From Streptomyces sp. CC0208 (GTDB lineage Bacteria > Actinomycetota > Actinomycetes > Streptomycetales > Streptomycetaceae), in the NCBI RefSeq assembly GCF_003443735.1, contig NZ_CP031969.1:8060001-8124000 (forward strand): DNA of 64,000 nt, written 5' to 3'. Shown piece after piece: positions 9,204-17,373 of the stretch (position 1 is the stretch's first letter; the number at the start of each line of letters is the position of its first letter). The position numbers were made by a program, and so were the translations under genes. Under the pieces are notes generated by a model. That model saw only the letters and a list, made by a program, of their open reading frames with translations, was not told the DNA's origin and did no database searches.

Positions 9204-9232
9204 CGGCACAGAAAAAAACGTTTTCCGTGCCG
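9204..9232. promoter_or_regulatory. LacI-type operator before the repressor gene
   Basis: AAAACGTTTT at 9215-9224 is nested between CGGCAC (9204-9209) and GTGCCG (9227-9232), giving an extended dyad. It lies 20-48 bp upstream of the LacI start and shares its core with the sites at 4043-4048 and 4143-4152. Confidence 0.65.
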
Positions 9233-9602
9233 AGAACCGAGGAGTCCTGAGGGCTTCGGCCGAGCCGCATCGAAAAACCGGCGAACCCGCACACCGTTCA
9301 CCGGTCGGTCACGCGGAAACCGAACGGTAGTCATGGCCGCACCATGGCCGCACGGGCGCACGGCTTTTTGGTGGTGGAGTGTCCGTCTTGGGAACCGCAC
9401 GGCCATGAAGGGCCGGACACCGCCACAGCAAATCCTGTGAAGAACCCGGTGGATTCGGTGACCGTGTTGCGACGCCGGTGAAGCCGGGAACCGACCTGCA
9501 CCGTGGGGCCCGGTCGGCCGACTGGCCGTGTCCATGCCTGGCGTGCTTCCATCCGGTGTCCCCCCTCCTCGAGGATTGCTCTTGCGAAAGGAACCGCGCG
9601 CC
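9233..9602. other. Intergenic region before the double-glycine peptide
   Basis: About 370 bp without a convincing gene. It contains an 11-bp direct repeat, CATGGCCGCAC, at 9332-9342 and 9343-9353, and a GAAAGGA ribosome site at 9587-9593 for the peptide gene. I see no clear -35/-10 pair. Confidence 0.4.
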
Positions 9603-9800
9603 ATGAACGTCGCCCCCCTCATCGAGGCCGCCGAGATCGACGACGCCGCCCTGGACGCCATCTCCGGCGGTGTCGCCGCCGCGACCACTGCCGGTCTCCA
9701 CCTCCAGGTGGCGCACCTCGAGGTCTGCGCCGACGCCGGTGCCTCCGTCTCCGCCGAGGGTGTCGCGCTCGGCGTCAACGCGCACGTCGGCGTGAACTGA
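9603..9800 (+). CDS. Double-glycine leader peptide (RiPP/bacteriocin-type precursor)
   Basis: 65-aa peptide with a GAAAGGA ribosome site 9 bp before its ATG. Residues 1-23 form an acidic, helical leader with the pattern LIEAAEIDDAALDAISGG, ending in Gly22-Gly23, the cleavage motif used by C39-peptidase exporters. The following 42 residues are Val/Ala/Gly/His-rich with alternating hydrophobic positions, one Cys (Cys42), and Thr28, Thr29, Ser48 and Ser50. This resembles the small streptomycete peptides often labelled lanthipeptide-like, but a single Cys allows at most one thioether ring. No LanM, radical SAM, YcaO, peptidase or dedicated ABC exporter is near. A strong terminator follows directly, so it is probably a monocistronic gene. 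The function is unknown. Confidence 0.75.
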   Translation: MNVAPLIEAAEIDDAALDAISGGVAAATTAGLHLQVAHLEVCADAGASVSAEGVALGVNAHVGVN

Positions 9801-9812
9801 CCGAACACCCCC

Positions 9813-9844
9813 ACGGGCCCCGGATCCTGCGATCCGGGGCCCGT
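9813..9844 (+). terminator. Strong intrinsic hairpin after the peptide gene
   Basis: A perfect 14-bp GC-rich stem (ACGGGCCCCGGATC and its complement) closes on a 4-base CTGC loop, starting 12 bp after the peptide stop codon. It isolates the peptide gene from the hydrolase gene downstream. Confidence 0.85.
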
Positions 9845-9958
9845 CGTGGTTCCTAGGGCGCACTCCGCGCCGCGCCTGCGGCTCCTCGGGAGAGACGGTG
9901 ACGCCGACGGCCGACGCGGTGCCATGCTGGCGGCCTCGGAGCGTTTCAGGAGGCCCTC

Positions 9959-10747
9959 ATGCACGAGCAGCCGTCCCTTCTCGCCGCGCTGGTGTCCGCG
10001 CTGCGGGCCGGTTCGATCGAAGTCGTCGACCTCACCTCGCCGTTGTCCTCGTCCACACCGGTGATCCAACTGCCGCCGGAGTTCGGCCAGACGGCGATCT
10101 TCGAGCTGGAGGAGATCAGCCGGTACGACGACCGCGGACCGGCCTGGTACTGGAACAACTTCCGCAGCGGAGAGCACACCGGCACCCACTTCGACGCCCC
10201 GAACCACTGGGTGACCGGAAAGGACCTCGCCGACGTGGCGTCCGTCCCGGCGCAGCGGCTGATCGCCCCCGCCGCCGTCCTGGACTTCACCGCCGAGGCG
10301 GCCAAGGACCCCGACTTCCTCGTCGAGGTCGACCACATCAAGATCTGGGAGGAACACAACGGGCCGCTGCCGGACGGGGGCTGGCTGTTCCTGCGCACCG
10401 GCTGGGACGCCCGCTCGCACTCCCAGGAGGCCTTCCTGAACGCCGACGAGAGCGGCCCGCACACCCCCGGTCTGTCCCCGGAGTGCGCCCGCTGGGTGGC
10501 CGAGGAGTCGCCCGTCATCGGCCTCGGTGTGGAGACGGTCGGTACGGACGCCGGGCGCGGGCACTCCTTCGACCCCGCCTTCCCCTGCCACTCCTATCTG
10601 ATGGGCAGCGACAAGTACGGCCTGACCCAGCTCCAGAACCTGGCCGCACTGCCCGCCACCGGGAGCGTCGTCGTCGCGGGACCGCTGCCCATCGTGGCGG
10701 GCTCCGGCTCGCCCGCGCGCGTGCTGGCACTGGTGGAGCGGTCGTGA
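9959..10747 (+). CDS. Cyclase-family metal hydrolase (kynurenine formamidase/isatin hydrolase type)
   Basis: 262-aa cytoplasmic metallohydrolase of the cyclase family (PF04199). The metal-site motif HTGTHFDAPNH begins at His73; the N-terminal VVDLTSPLSSSTPV and the later SPECARWVAEESPVIGLGVET are also characteristic. Family members hydrolyse cyclic amides or formamides such as isatin and N-formylkynurenine. AGGAGG stands 5 bp before the ATG. Its stop overlaps the GTG of the ThDP enzyme by 4 bp, so the two are translationally coupled. A hydrolase feeding a 2-oxo-acid decarboxylase is the simplest reading, for example isatin to isatinate to anthranilate, but this substrate is inference. Confidence 0.85.
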   Translation: MHEQPSLLAALVSALRAGSIEVVDLTSPLSSSTPVIQLPPEFGQTAIFELEEISRYDDRGPAWYWNNFRSGEHTGTHFDAPNHWVTGKDLADVASVPAQRLIAPAAVLDFTAEAAKDPDFLVEVDHIKIWEEHNGPLPDGGWLFLRTGWDARSHSQEAFLNADESGPHTPGLSPECARWVAEESPVIGLGVETVGTDAGRGHSFDPAFPCHSYLMGSDKYGLTQLQNLAALPATGSVVVAGPLPIVAGSGSPARVLALVERS

Positions 10748-12384
10748 AGGTCGCCGAGGCCGTCGGACGGGCCCTGCACGCGGCCGGGGTCGAGCAGGTC
10801 TTCGGCGTCGTCGGATCCGGGAACTTCCATCTGACCAACGCCATGGTCGCGGCCGGCGCCCGCTTTGTCGCCGCCCGCCACGAGGGCGGTGCGGCGACGA
10901 TGGCCGACGCCTACGCGCGCGTGAGCGGCACGGTGGCCGCCGTCAGCGTCCACCAGGGGCCCGGGCTGACCAACGCGCTGACGGGGATCACCGAGGCGGC
11001 CAAGAGCCGTACGCCGCTCGTGGTGCTCGCGGCCGAGGTCACCAGGCCGACCTCCAACTTCTACGTCGACCAGGACGCGCTCGGCGCCGCGGTGGGCGCG
11101 GTGCCGCTGCGGATCACCTCGGCCGAGGATGCCGTGGAACAGGCGTGCACGGCGGTACGGCGGGCCCTGCACGAGCGGCGGACGGTGCTGCTCAACCTCC
11201 CTCTGGAAGTGCAGGCGTCGGACGCCCCCGACGGCGCCCTCGCTCAGGCGGCAGCCCCGCCGCCGCGACCGGCGGTCGAACCGGCCGCAGCCGAAGTGGC
11301 CGCCCTGACACGGCTGTTGGAGCAGTCCCGGCGACCGGTCTTCGTGGCCGGCCGCGGCTCACGCTCACCCGCCGCCCGGGACGCCCTCGAAGCCCTCGCC
11401 GAGCGCTGCGGCGCGCTGCTGGCGACCTCGGCCGTGGCGCGCGGCCTGTTCCACGGCAACCCCTGGTCGCTCGACGTGTCCGGAGGCTTCGCCTCGCCCC
11501 TGGCGGCCGAACTCATCGGTGGCGCCGACCTGATCGTCGGCTGGGGCTGCGCACTGAACATGTGGACCATGCGACACGGCGCCCTCATCGGCGCCGACGC
11601 GACCGTGGCGCAGGTCGACGACGACCCCTCGGCACTCGGCGCGCACCGGGAACTGCAGCTCGGGGTCACCGGCGACGTCGAACGCACCGCGCGGCACGTC
11701 CTCGCGGCCTTCGGCGGGACACGGCAGGGCCTGCGGACCCCCGACATCGCCGAGGCCGTCGCCACGCGCGTGCGCTGGCGTGACCTGCCGTACGAGGACA
11801 CGAGCACCCGTGACCGGATCGACCCCCGCACCCTCAGCATCGCCCTCGACGACATCCTGCCCGCGGAGCGGGTCATCGGCGTCGACTCCGGCAACTTCAT
11901 GGGCCACCCGAGCATGTTCCTGTCCGTGCCCGACCAGGACGGCTTCTGCTTCACCCAGGCCTACCAGTCGATCGGCCTAGGCCTCGCCACCGCGATCGGC
12001 GCGGCCCTGGCCCGGCCGGACCGGCTGCCGGTGGCCGCGCTCGGCGACGGCGGCGCGCTGATGGGCGCCGCCGACCTCGACACCGTACGAAGGCTCGGGC
12101 TCCCCATGGTCGTCGTCGTGTACAACGATGACGCCTACGGAGCGGAGGTCCACCACTTCGGCCCCGACGGACACCCGCTCGACACCGTCGAGTTCCCGCC
12201 GACCGACATCGCGGCGGTGGCCCGCGGCTACGGCTTCGAGGCGGTGACCGTGCACACGCGGACGGATCTCAAGGCCGTGGCGGACTGGGTCGCCGGCCCA
12301 CGGTCCGTCCCGCTGCTGATCGACGCCAAGGTGGTGCGGGACCGCGGGGCGTGGTGGCTGGAGGAGGCGTTCCGCGGGCACTAG
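10744..12384 (+). CDS. Thiamine-diphosphate-dependent enzyme (acetolactate synthase/decarboxylase superfamily)
   Basis: 546-aa enzyme with the three-domain architecture of ThDP decarboxylases. The N-terminal PYR domain has the cofactor-activating Glu47 (RHEGGAATMADAYAR) and HQGPGLTNALTG. A central Rossmann-like domain follows, and the C-terminal PP domain has the Mg-ThDP motif starting at GDGG (about 434) and ending at YNDDAYG, where an Asn-Asp pair replaces the more common Asn-Asn. The start GTG at 10744 overlaps the hydrolase stop. It could decarboxylate a 2-oxo acid or catalyse C-C cleavage or ligation; sequence alone does not decide. A terminator lies before the convergent GAPDH gene. Confidence 0.85.
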   Translation: MKVAEAVGRALHAAGVEQVFGVVGSGNFHLTNAMVAAGARFVAARHEGGAATMADAYARVSGTVAAVSVHQGPGLTNALTGITEAAKSRTPLVVLAAEVTRPTSNFYVDQDALGAAVGAVPLRITSAEDAVEQACTAVRRALHERRTVLLNLPLEVQASDAPDGALAQAAAPPPRPAVEPAAAEVAALTRLLEQSRRPVFVAGRGSRSPAARDALEALAERCGALLATSAVARGLFHGNPWSLDVSGGFASPLAAELIGGADLIVGWGCALNMWTMRHGALIGADATVAQVDDDPSALGAHRELQLGVTGDVERTARHVLAAFGGTRQGLRTPDIAEAVATRVRWRDLPYEDTSTRDRIDPRTLSIALDDILPAERVIGVDSGNFMGHPSMFLSVPDQDGFCFTQAYQSIGLGLATAIGAALARPDRLPVAALGDGGALMGAADLDTVRRLGLPMVVVVYNDDAYGAEVHHFGPDGHPLDTVEFPPTDIAAVARGYGFEAVTVHTRTDLKAVADWVAGPRSVPLLIDAKVVRDRGAWWLEEAFRGH

Positions 12385-12465
12385 AACCGAGGACCGGCGG
12401 AGGGGGCCCGGCAACGGGCCCTGGCCACCGGCCCCGGTCACCGGCACTGGTACCGGCGGCGACGG

Positions 12466-12498
12466 GGTGCGGGTGGGACACCGCGCCCCACCCGCACC
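12466..12498. terminator. Bidirectional hairpin between convergent genes
   Basis: GGTGCGGGTGGG (12466-12477) and its perfect complement (12487-12498) flank a 9-base loop, between the ThDP enzyme (+) and GAPDH (-). No T-run is visible on either side, as is common for streptomycete terminators. Confidence 0.7.
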
Positions 12499-12537
12499 GC
12501 GCCCCTTCGCCGTTCACGACCCTCACCCGCGGCGGAA

Positions 12538-13983
12538 TCAGACCGCGGGCGCCGGATACGTCGGGTACTCCACGCCGGTCACGTGCTGCACGACCCGGAC
12601 CACCTGGCAGGAGTAGCCGAACTCGTTGTCGTACCAGAGGTAGAGGATCGCGTTGTCGCCGTCGACCTTGGTGGCGCCGGCGTCGACGATCGAGGAGTGG
12701 CGCGAGCCGATGAAGTCGCTGGAGACCGCGTCGGGGGCTGTGGTGAAGTCGATCTGGCGCTTGAGCGGGGAGGTCAGCGAGACGTCCCGCAGGTGGTCGA
12801 GGACCTCCTCGCGGGTGGTCTCGCGGCCCAGGCGCAGGCTCAGGATCGCGATGGAGACGTCCGGCACCGGCACCCGGATCGAGCTGCCGGTGATGGGGGC
12901 CTTGAGGTCGGGCAGCGCCTTGGCGACGGCTGAGGCGGCGCCCGTCTCCGTGATCACCATGTTGAGCGGCGCGGAGCGGCCCCGGCGGTCGGCCTTGTGG
13001 TAGTTGTCCAGCAGGTTCTGGTCGTTGGTGAACGAGTGGACCGTCTCCACGTGGCCGCGCAGCACGCCGTACTCGTCGGCCATCGCCTTCAGCGGCGGCA
13101 CGATCGCGTTCGTGGTGCAGGACGCGCAGGACAGGATCTGCTCGTCCGGCTTGATGGTGTCGTGGTTGACGCCGTGCACGATGTTGGGGACGTCGCCCTT
13201 GCCCGGCGCGGTCAGCACGACCTTGTCGATGCCCGGGCGCAGGTGCTGCGAGAGGCCCTCGCGGTCGCGCCACTTGCCGGTGTTGTCGATGAGGATGGCG
13301 TTCTTGATGCCGTACGCCGTGTAGTCGACCTCGGAGGGGTCGTTCGCGTAGATCACCTTGATGGTGTTGCCGTTGGCGACGATCGCGCTCTCGGCCTCGT
13401 CGACGGTGATCGTGCCCTGGAACTGGCCGTGGATGGAGTCCCGGCGCAGCAGCGAGGCCCGCTTCACGATGTCCTGCTCGCCGCCCCCGCGGACCACGAT
13501 CGCGCGCAGCCGCAGCCCGTTGCCGGAGCCCGCCTTCTCGATCAGCAGCCGGGCGACCAGGCGGCCGATGCGGCCGAAGCCGTAGAGGACCACGTCCCGC
13601 GGCTCACGGCGGTCGATCTTGTTGCCGCCCGTCGCGCCGGCCACGGCCTCCGCGGTGAACTCGGCCACCGACAGACCGCGGTCGTCGGTCTTGTAGATCT
13701 CGGCCAGCCGGCCGATGTCGATCTGCGAGGGGCCGAGGTCCAGCGCGGTCAGGGCCTGTACGAAGGGCAGGGTGTCGGTGACGGAGAGCTCCTCGCCGGC
13801 GATCTGCCGGGCGAACCGATGGGTCTTGAGGATGCTGACCACCGACTTGTTCACCAGGGAACGGCTGTGGAGAAGAACCGTTACATCACGCTCCCGGTGC
13901 AGCCTCCCGATCATCGGGATCATCGATTCCGCGATCTCCTCGCGGTTCTTCCAGTCGGTGAACGAGTCGTCCTTGACAGTCAC
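12538..13983 (-). CDS. gap: Glyceraldehyde-3-phosphate dehydrogenase, long form
   Basis: Cytoplasmic NAD(P)-dependent glycolytic enzyme. The GAPDH core starts at about residue 128 with the Rossmann motif VVLYGFGRIGRLVARLL; the catalytic Cys289 is in ASCTTN; the C-terminal WYDNEFGYSCQVVR is the family signature. It has about 127 extra N-terminal residues compared with ordinary 330-aa GAPDH, of mixed helical character (RDVTVLLHSRSLVNKSV and others). Streptomycetes often carry such a long paralogue beside the standard gene, so this is probably a family feature and not a fusion error. The GTG start is preceded by GAAAGAGA. It is apparently monocistronic. Confidence 0.93.
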   Translation of the reverse strand: MTVKDDSFTDWKNREEIAESMIPMIGRLHRERDVTVLLHSRSLVNKSVVSILKTHRFARQIAGEELSVTDTLPFVQALTALDLGPSQIDIGRLAEIYKTDDRGLSVAEFTAEAVAGATGGNKIDRREPRDVVLYGFGRIGRLVARLLIEKAGSGNGLRLRAIVVRGGGEQDIVKRASLLRRDSIHGQFQGTITVDEAESAIVANGNTIKVIYANDPSEVDYTAYGIKNAILIDNTGKWRDREGLSQHLRPGIDKVVLTAPGKGDVPNIVHGVNHDTIKPDEQILSCASCTTNAIVPPLKAMADEYGVLRGHVETVHSFTNDQNLLDNYHKADRRGRSAPLNMVITETGAASAVAKALPDLKAPITGSSIRVPVPDVSIAILSLRLGRETTREEVLDHLRDVSLTSPLKRQIDFTTAPDAVSSDFIGSRHSSIVDAGATKVDGDNAILYLWYDNEFGYSCQVVRVVQHVTGVEYPTYPAPAV

Positions 13984-14059
13984 AGAATTCTCTTTCGAGC
14001 TAGGCGGCGCTCATATGCTAACCCCCTGATGTTTTGATCGATCGTCGGGGTGGCACAGT

Positions 14060-15289
14060 TCACTGCCCCAGCAGCCGGGGCGATGTGGCGTCCGGTACCG
14101 GACGCAGCAGCGCGGGGTGCGCGTCGGCCACCCGCTCCTTCGTGAACGCGGCCACGATCCTGCGGGCCAGCAGGGGATCGGCCGGGAGCGTGTGCGCGGC
14201 GAACCAGCGCGCGGGCGCCGGATCGGGGGAGGGCTCGACGAACTCCGCACCCGCGTAGTCGTCCAGCGGCGGGTCGTAGAGGTAGCCGCAGACCACGTCG
14301 TGCCGCACCAGCCGCCGGACGAGGGCGTCGCGGTCGTGGACCAGGAGCGGCACCCGGAACAGCGGGAGGGGGCCGTCGTGCGCCGTGCGGTCGCGCAGCG
14401 CCGGCGAGGCCCACGGGGTGGTCGCCAGCAGGGCGACCCCTGCCCTGCGCCGGGCCAGGTCCTCGTCGAGCCGGGCCATCCGCAGCGCCAACTGGCCGCG
14501 GACCAGCGCACCGTGCCGGGAACGGTAGCCGTGCAGATCGACCCGGACCCACCGCTCGTAGGCGGTCAGGCTCGGGGCCTCCCGGGCGGAGGCGGCCAGG
14601 CGCGGTGCGTGCAGGGCCATCCGGAACGCGTCGCGCTCCATCAGCCCGAGGCGTTCCATGGTCCGCCACACCGGGCGCACCAGATGGAGCGACCGGACGG
14701 CGGACCGGGCCAGTGGGCGCAGGGTGGTGGTCAGGTCCTCCCGCAGCCGCCCGGGGACCAGCAGGTCGTCCCGCAGCAGCTCCAGCTCGCGGCGCGTGCG
14801 GGCGTCCTCGACGGCGAGGAAGCCGCCCGCCATTCCCGCCACGTGCTTGGACAGGCTGAACGCCGCCGCCTTGCCGAAGGTCCCGACCGGCTGCCCGTCG
14901 ACATGGCTGCCGATCGCGTGTGCCGCGTCCTCGAACAACGGGATCCCCAGCTGCGCGCAGCGGCGGCGTAGTTCGAGCACTTGGTCGGGCACGCCGTACA
15001 GGTTGGTGGTCAGGACCGCGTCCACGTCGCGCCAGGTCGACTCCGGCACGGCGGCCGGGTCGATGTTGCCGTCCCACACGGACACGGGCGCCATGACGGG
15101 GCGCAGTCCGGCCGCGAGGACCACGAACAGGATCACGTCGTCGTTCACCGGTGACATCAGCACCCGTGCGCCCGGCCGGCACCAGCGCCGGAGCGCCAGG
15201 TACAGGGCCAGCCGGGCCGAGGGCGTGTAGACGCATTCGCGTCCCAGTCGCCGGGTCATCGTCGCGGCCAGCCGCGAGCCGTACGGCAT
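14060..15289 (-). CDS. DegT/DnrJ/EryC1/StrS-type PLP aminotransferase
   Basis: 409-aa PLP enzyme of the sugar-aminotransferase family. Typical parts are TPSARLALYLAL near the N-terminus, DVDAVLTTNLYGVPDQ, the PLP-phosphate region FEDAAHAIGSHVDG and the internal aldimine lysine in AAFSLSKHVAG. The C-terminal half is diverged. The family transfers an amino group to keto-sugars for polysaccharide or glycoside synthesis. Start ATG at 15289 has AAGGGGTG upstream. It lies 89 bp downstream of the GNAT/FemAB-like gene on the same strand. The pair suggests assembly or decoration of a cell-surface glycan; the product is not identifiable. Confidence 0.83.
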   Translation of the reverse strand: MPYGSRLAATMTRRLGRECVYTPSARLALYLALRRWCRPGARVLMSPVNDDVILFVVLAAGLRPVMAPVSVWDGNIDPAAVPESTWRDVDAVLTTNLYGVPDQVLELRRRCAQLGIPLFEDAAHAIGSHVDGQPVGTFGKAAAFSLSKHVAGMAGGFLAVEDARTRRELELLRDDLLVPGRLREDLTTTLRPLARSAVRSLHLVRPVWRTMERLGLMERDAFRMALHAPRLAASAREAPSLTAYERWVRVDLHGYRSRHGALVRGQLALRMARLDEDLARRRAGVALLATTPWASPALRDRTAHDGPLPLFRVPLLVHDRDALVRRLVRHDVVCGYLYDPPLDDYAGAEFVEPSPDPAPARWFAAHTLPADPLLARRIVAAFTKERVADAHPALLRPVPDATSPRLLGQ

Positions 15290-15378
15290 CGGCACCCCTT
15301 GTGTCGACGGTCCAGGAAAGGGCTGTGAGGGCTGTGGAGGAGAACAACGCGCCGTCGGCGGAAGCCGAGCCGACGGGC

Positions 15379-16518
15379 TCAGCTCGCCCGCGGTCCCGCG
15401 CTGTCGGAGTCCGCGTGGAGCGCGGACGTGCGCAGGGTGCCGACGGTCTTCAGGAGGCGGTCCGCGGGCTCGCGCAGCGCCGGGTGGGCGTTGACCGTGT
15501 TGCGCAGCCCCCGCACCGGCCGCCGCCACAGGCGGTGGGCCGTCGCGACCGGATGGGCACGGGTGGCGAATCCTTCCGCCACGCGCAGCTCACGGGTCTT
15601 GAGCCAGTCCTTCCACTCCTTGTCGCCGCGCCCCATGTCCATGACCCGGGCCCCGCGCCGGCCCGCGGCCTCGGCCATCCGCAGATGCATGATCAGGCCG
15701 GGGGAGTAGTAGCGCAGCTCCGGGTCGTACGCGGTGAACCAGGGGGCGAACACCGTGCGCGAGGTCGGCCCGAAGTGGGCGGCCACCGGCCGGTCACCGG
15801 CGTACACCACCGAGAGGAGCCCGGTGAAGTGCTCCTCGCGGACCTGGAACAGGTCCTCCACGAGATGCACGATCCACGGCCGCGCGAACCGGTCCATCCG
15901 GCCCGTCCTGCGGTACTGGGCGGACTTCCACCGCATCAGCGTGCGCAGCGCCGTCGGGTCGCGCTCGTCGAACACGAACCGCATCTCCCCCAGGTCGCGG
16001 GTGAGCCGGCGCTCCTTCTTGAGGGTCGTCTTCGCGAGCCCCGGGTACGCGCCGCGCAGCCACTCCGGGTAACTGTCGCTGCCCACCTTCAGATCGATCA
16101 CCGGGGAGGCGAACGTGCCCGTGACGTAGGGGGCGAAGGGTCTCTGCTCCTCGACGAGGTGGTCGAACTCGAACACCGAGAGCCGGCACGCCTTCAGCAG
16201 CGCCCGGGTGTCCCAGGTGACCCCGGGGAGGTGCACCAGGCCCTGGCAGTCGGACAGCCCGAGCCCGATGGCCCGGCCGACGCCGAAGGAACCCTGTTCG
16301 TACGGGAGGAAGCCCACGGCCTCGCCGCGTTGGTGCAGGACCGCCACCCGGGCGCCGCCGCGGTGCCTGCCGATCCCGGCCGCGAACTCCGGTGCCAGGA
16401 ACGGGTTGGCGTAGTCGGGCGTCTCGTCCATCGCCCGGTGCCAGGCCTCGCGGAGCGAGGTGTCGAGCTCTTCGGGTCTGTGGATCGATATGTCCGTGTC
16501 ACTGCTCATTGATCGCAT
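15379..16518 (-). CDS. GNAT/FemAB-like acyltransferase (CelD/BioF2-type)
   Basis: 379-aa cytoplasmic acyltransferase with a duplicated GNAT-like fold. The C-terminal half (AAHFGPTSRTVFAPWFTAYDPELRYYSPGLIMHLRM, split across two motifs, then ARVMDMGRGDKEWKDWLK) is the Acetyltransf_6 pattern, in which a tyrosine-rich loop is followed by a DxGxGDxxYK-like acyl-CoA element. Relatives act in exopolysaccharide acylation and wall modification. The start at 16518 has a G-rich site upstream; an in-frame ATG three codons later is possible. It is probably co-transcribed with the aminotransferase gene. Confidence 0.75.
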   Translation of the reverse strand: MRSMSSDTDISIHRPEELDTSLREAWHRAMDETPDYANPFLAPEFAAGIGRHRGGARVAVLHQRGEAVGFLPYEQGSFGVGRAIGLGLSDCQGLVHLPGVTWDTRALLKACRLSVFEFDHLVEEQRPFAPYVTGTFASPVIDLKVGSDSYPEWLRGAYPGLAKTTLKKERRLTRDLGEMRFVFDERDPTALRTLMRWKSAQYRRTGRMDRFARPWIVHLVEDLFQVREEHFTGLLSVVYAGDRPVAAHFGPTSRTVFAPWFTAYDPELRYYSPGLIMHLRMAEAAGRRGARVMDMGRGDKEWKDWLKTRELRVAEGFATRAHPVATAHRLWRRPVRGLRNTVNAHPALREPADRLLKTVGTLRTSALHADSDSAGPRAS

Positions 16519-16654
16519 GGGCGATCGTTCCCCCCCAATTCCCCCCACGACGCGGCGTCCGCGTCCCGCCGATCGAAGTGTCGGCAAGGATCAAACGTCG
16601 CCAAACAGTACGCATGCTGTCAAGGGTGCCTGCCGTAACGGAAGAGTGCGGATC

Positions 16655-16723
16655 GGACGTCCCTGGTTCCCGCCGCCGGACGTCCCTGGTTCCCGCCGCC
16701 GGACGTCCCTGGTTCCCGCCGCC
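16655..16723. repeat. Three perfect 23-bp tandem repeats
   Basis: The unit GGACGTCCCTGGTTCCCGCC plus GCC is present three times (16655, 16678 and 16701) without a mismatch, ending 2 bp before the response-regulator stop codon. The 23-bp period is not a multiple of three, so it is non-coding. Each unit contains the palindrome GGACGTCC. Confidence 0.9.
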
Positions 16724-16725
16724 GG

Positions 16726-17373
16726 TCACGGCAGCAGCCGCCGTTCCTTGGCCACGGCCACCGCGCCGGCCCGGGTCTCGACGCCCAACTTGCCGTAGAT
16801 CCGCCCCAGATGGGTCTTGACCGTCGCCTCGCTGATGAACAGGGCCCGGGCGATCTCCCGGTTGCCGAGGCCACGGGCGAGTTGCGCGAGGATCTCGTGC
16901 TCACGGGCGGACAGGGCGGGGCGCGGGCTGCGCAGCCGGGTCAGCAGCCGGTCGGCCACCGGCGCGGACAGCGCGCCGCGGCCCGACGCCGCGTCACGGA
17001 TGGCGGAGAACAGCTCCTCGGGCTGTTCCGCCTTGAGGAGATAACCGATGGCGCCCGCCTCGACGGCGCGGGTGATGTCGGCGTCGGTGTCGAACATGGT
17101 GAGCACCAGCACCCGAGGGCCCCGCTCGCCGCGGGCGGTCAGCCGCCGGGTGGCGGTCACCCCGTCCATGCCGCCTTCGAGTTGAAGATCCATCAGTACG
17201 ACGTCGGGGTTCAGGTGCGCCGCCATGGCGAGCGCCTCCTCCCCGGTCGCGGCCTCCCCGACCACGTCGATGCCGTCCGCGCTGGAGAGCAGGGCGCGCA
17301 GCCCGGCGCGTACGACGGCATGGTCGTCGCAGAGCAGGAGCCGTACGGGGGAGGAGGGCGGCAACGTGCTCAC
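16726..17373 (-). CDS. NarL/LuxR-type response regulator
   Basis: 215-aa response regulator. Receiver domain residues 11-128 with the acidic pair Asp16-Asp17, phosphoacceptor Asp62 (VVLMDLQ), the Thr of VLTMFD and Lys of YLLKAEQ. The output domain at about 150-212 is a LuxR helix-turn-helix (LSAREHEILAQLARGLGNREIA, split; then SEATVKTHLGRIYGKLGV). Its GTG overlaps the kinase stop codon by 4 bp (GTGA). It should be phosphorylated by the adjacent kinase and control unknown genes. Three 23-bp repeats lie just after the stop. Confidence 0.95.
   Translation of the reverse strand: MSTLPPSSPVRLLLCDDHAVVRAGLRALLSSADGIDVVGEAATGEEALAMAAHLNPDVVLMDLQLEGGMDGVTATRRLTARGERGPRVLVLTMFDTDADITRAVEAGAIGYLLKAEQPEELFSAIRDAASGRGALSAPVADRLLTRLRSPRPALSAREHEILAQLARGLGNREIARALFISEATVKTHLGRIYGKLGVETRAGAVAVAKERRLLP

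Noticed and set aside
9528..9602. Start of the double-glycine peptide at an upstream ATG (90 aa)
   Set aside because: The ATG at 9603 has a proper GAAAGGA site and gives a leader of normal length; the longer form adds a Pro-rich segment without leader features.
9128..10591. Long N-terminal extension of the LacI reading frame (829 codons in total)
   Set aside because: The extension runs antisense through the double-glycine peptide gene and the hydrolase gene, has no domain and no ribosome site, and LacI proteins start just before the helix-turn-helix.
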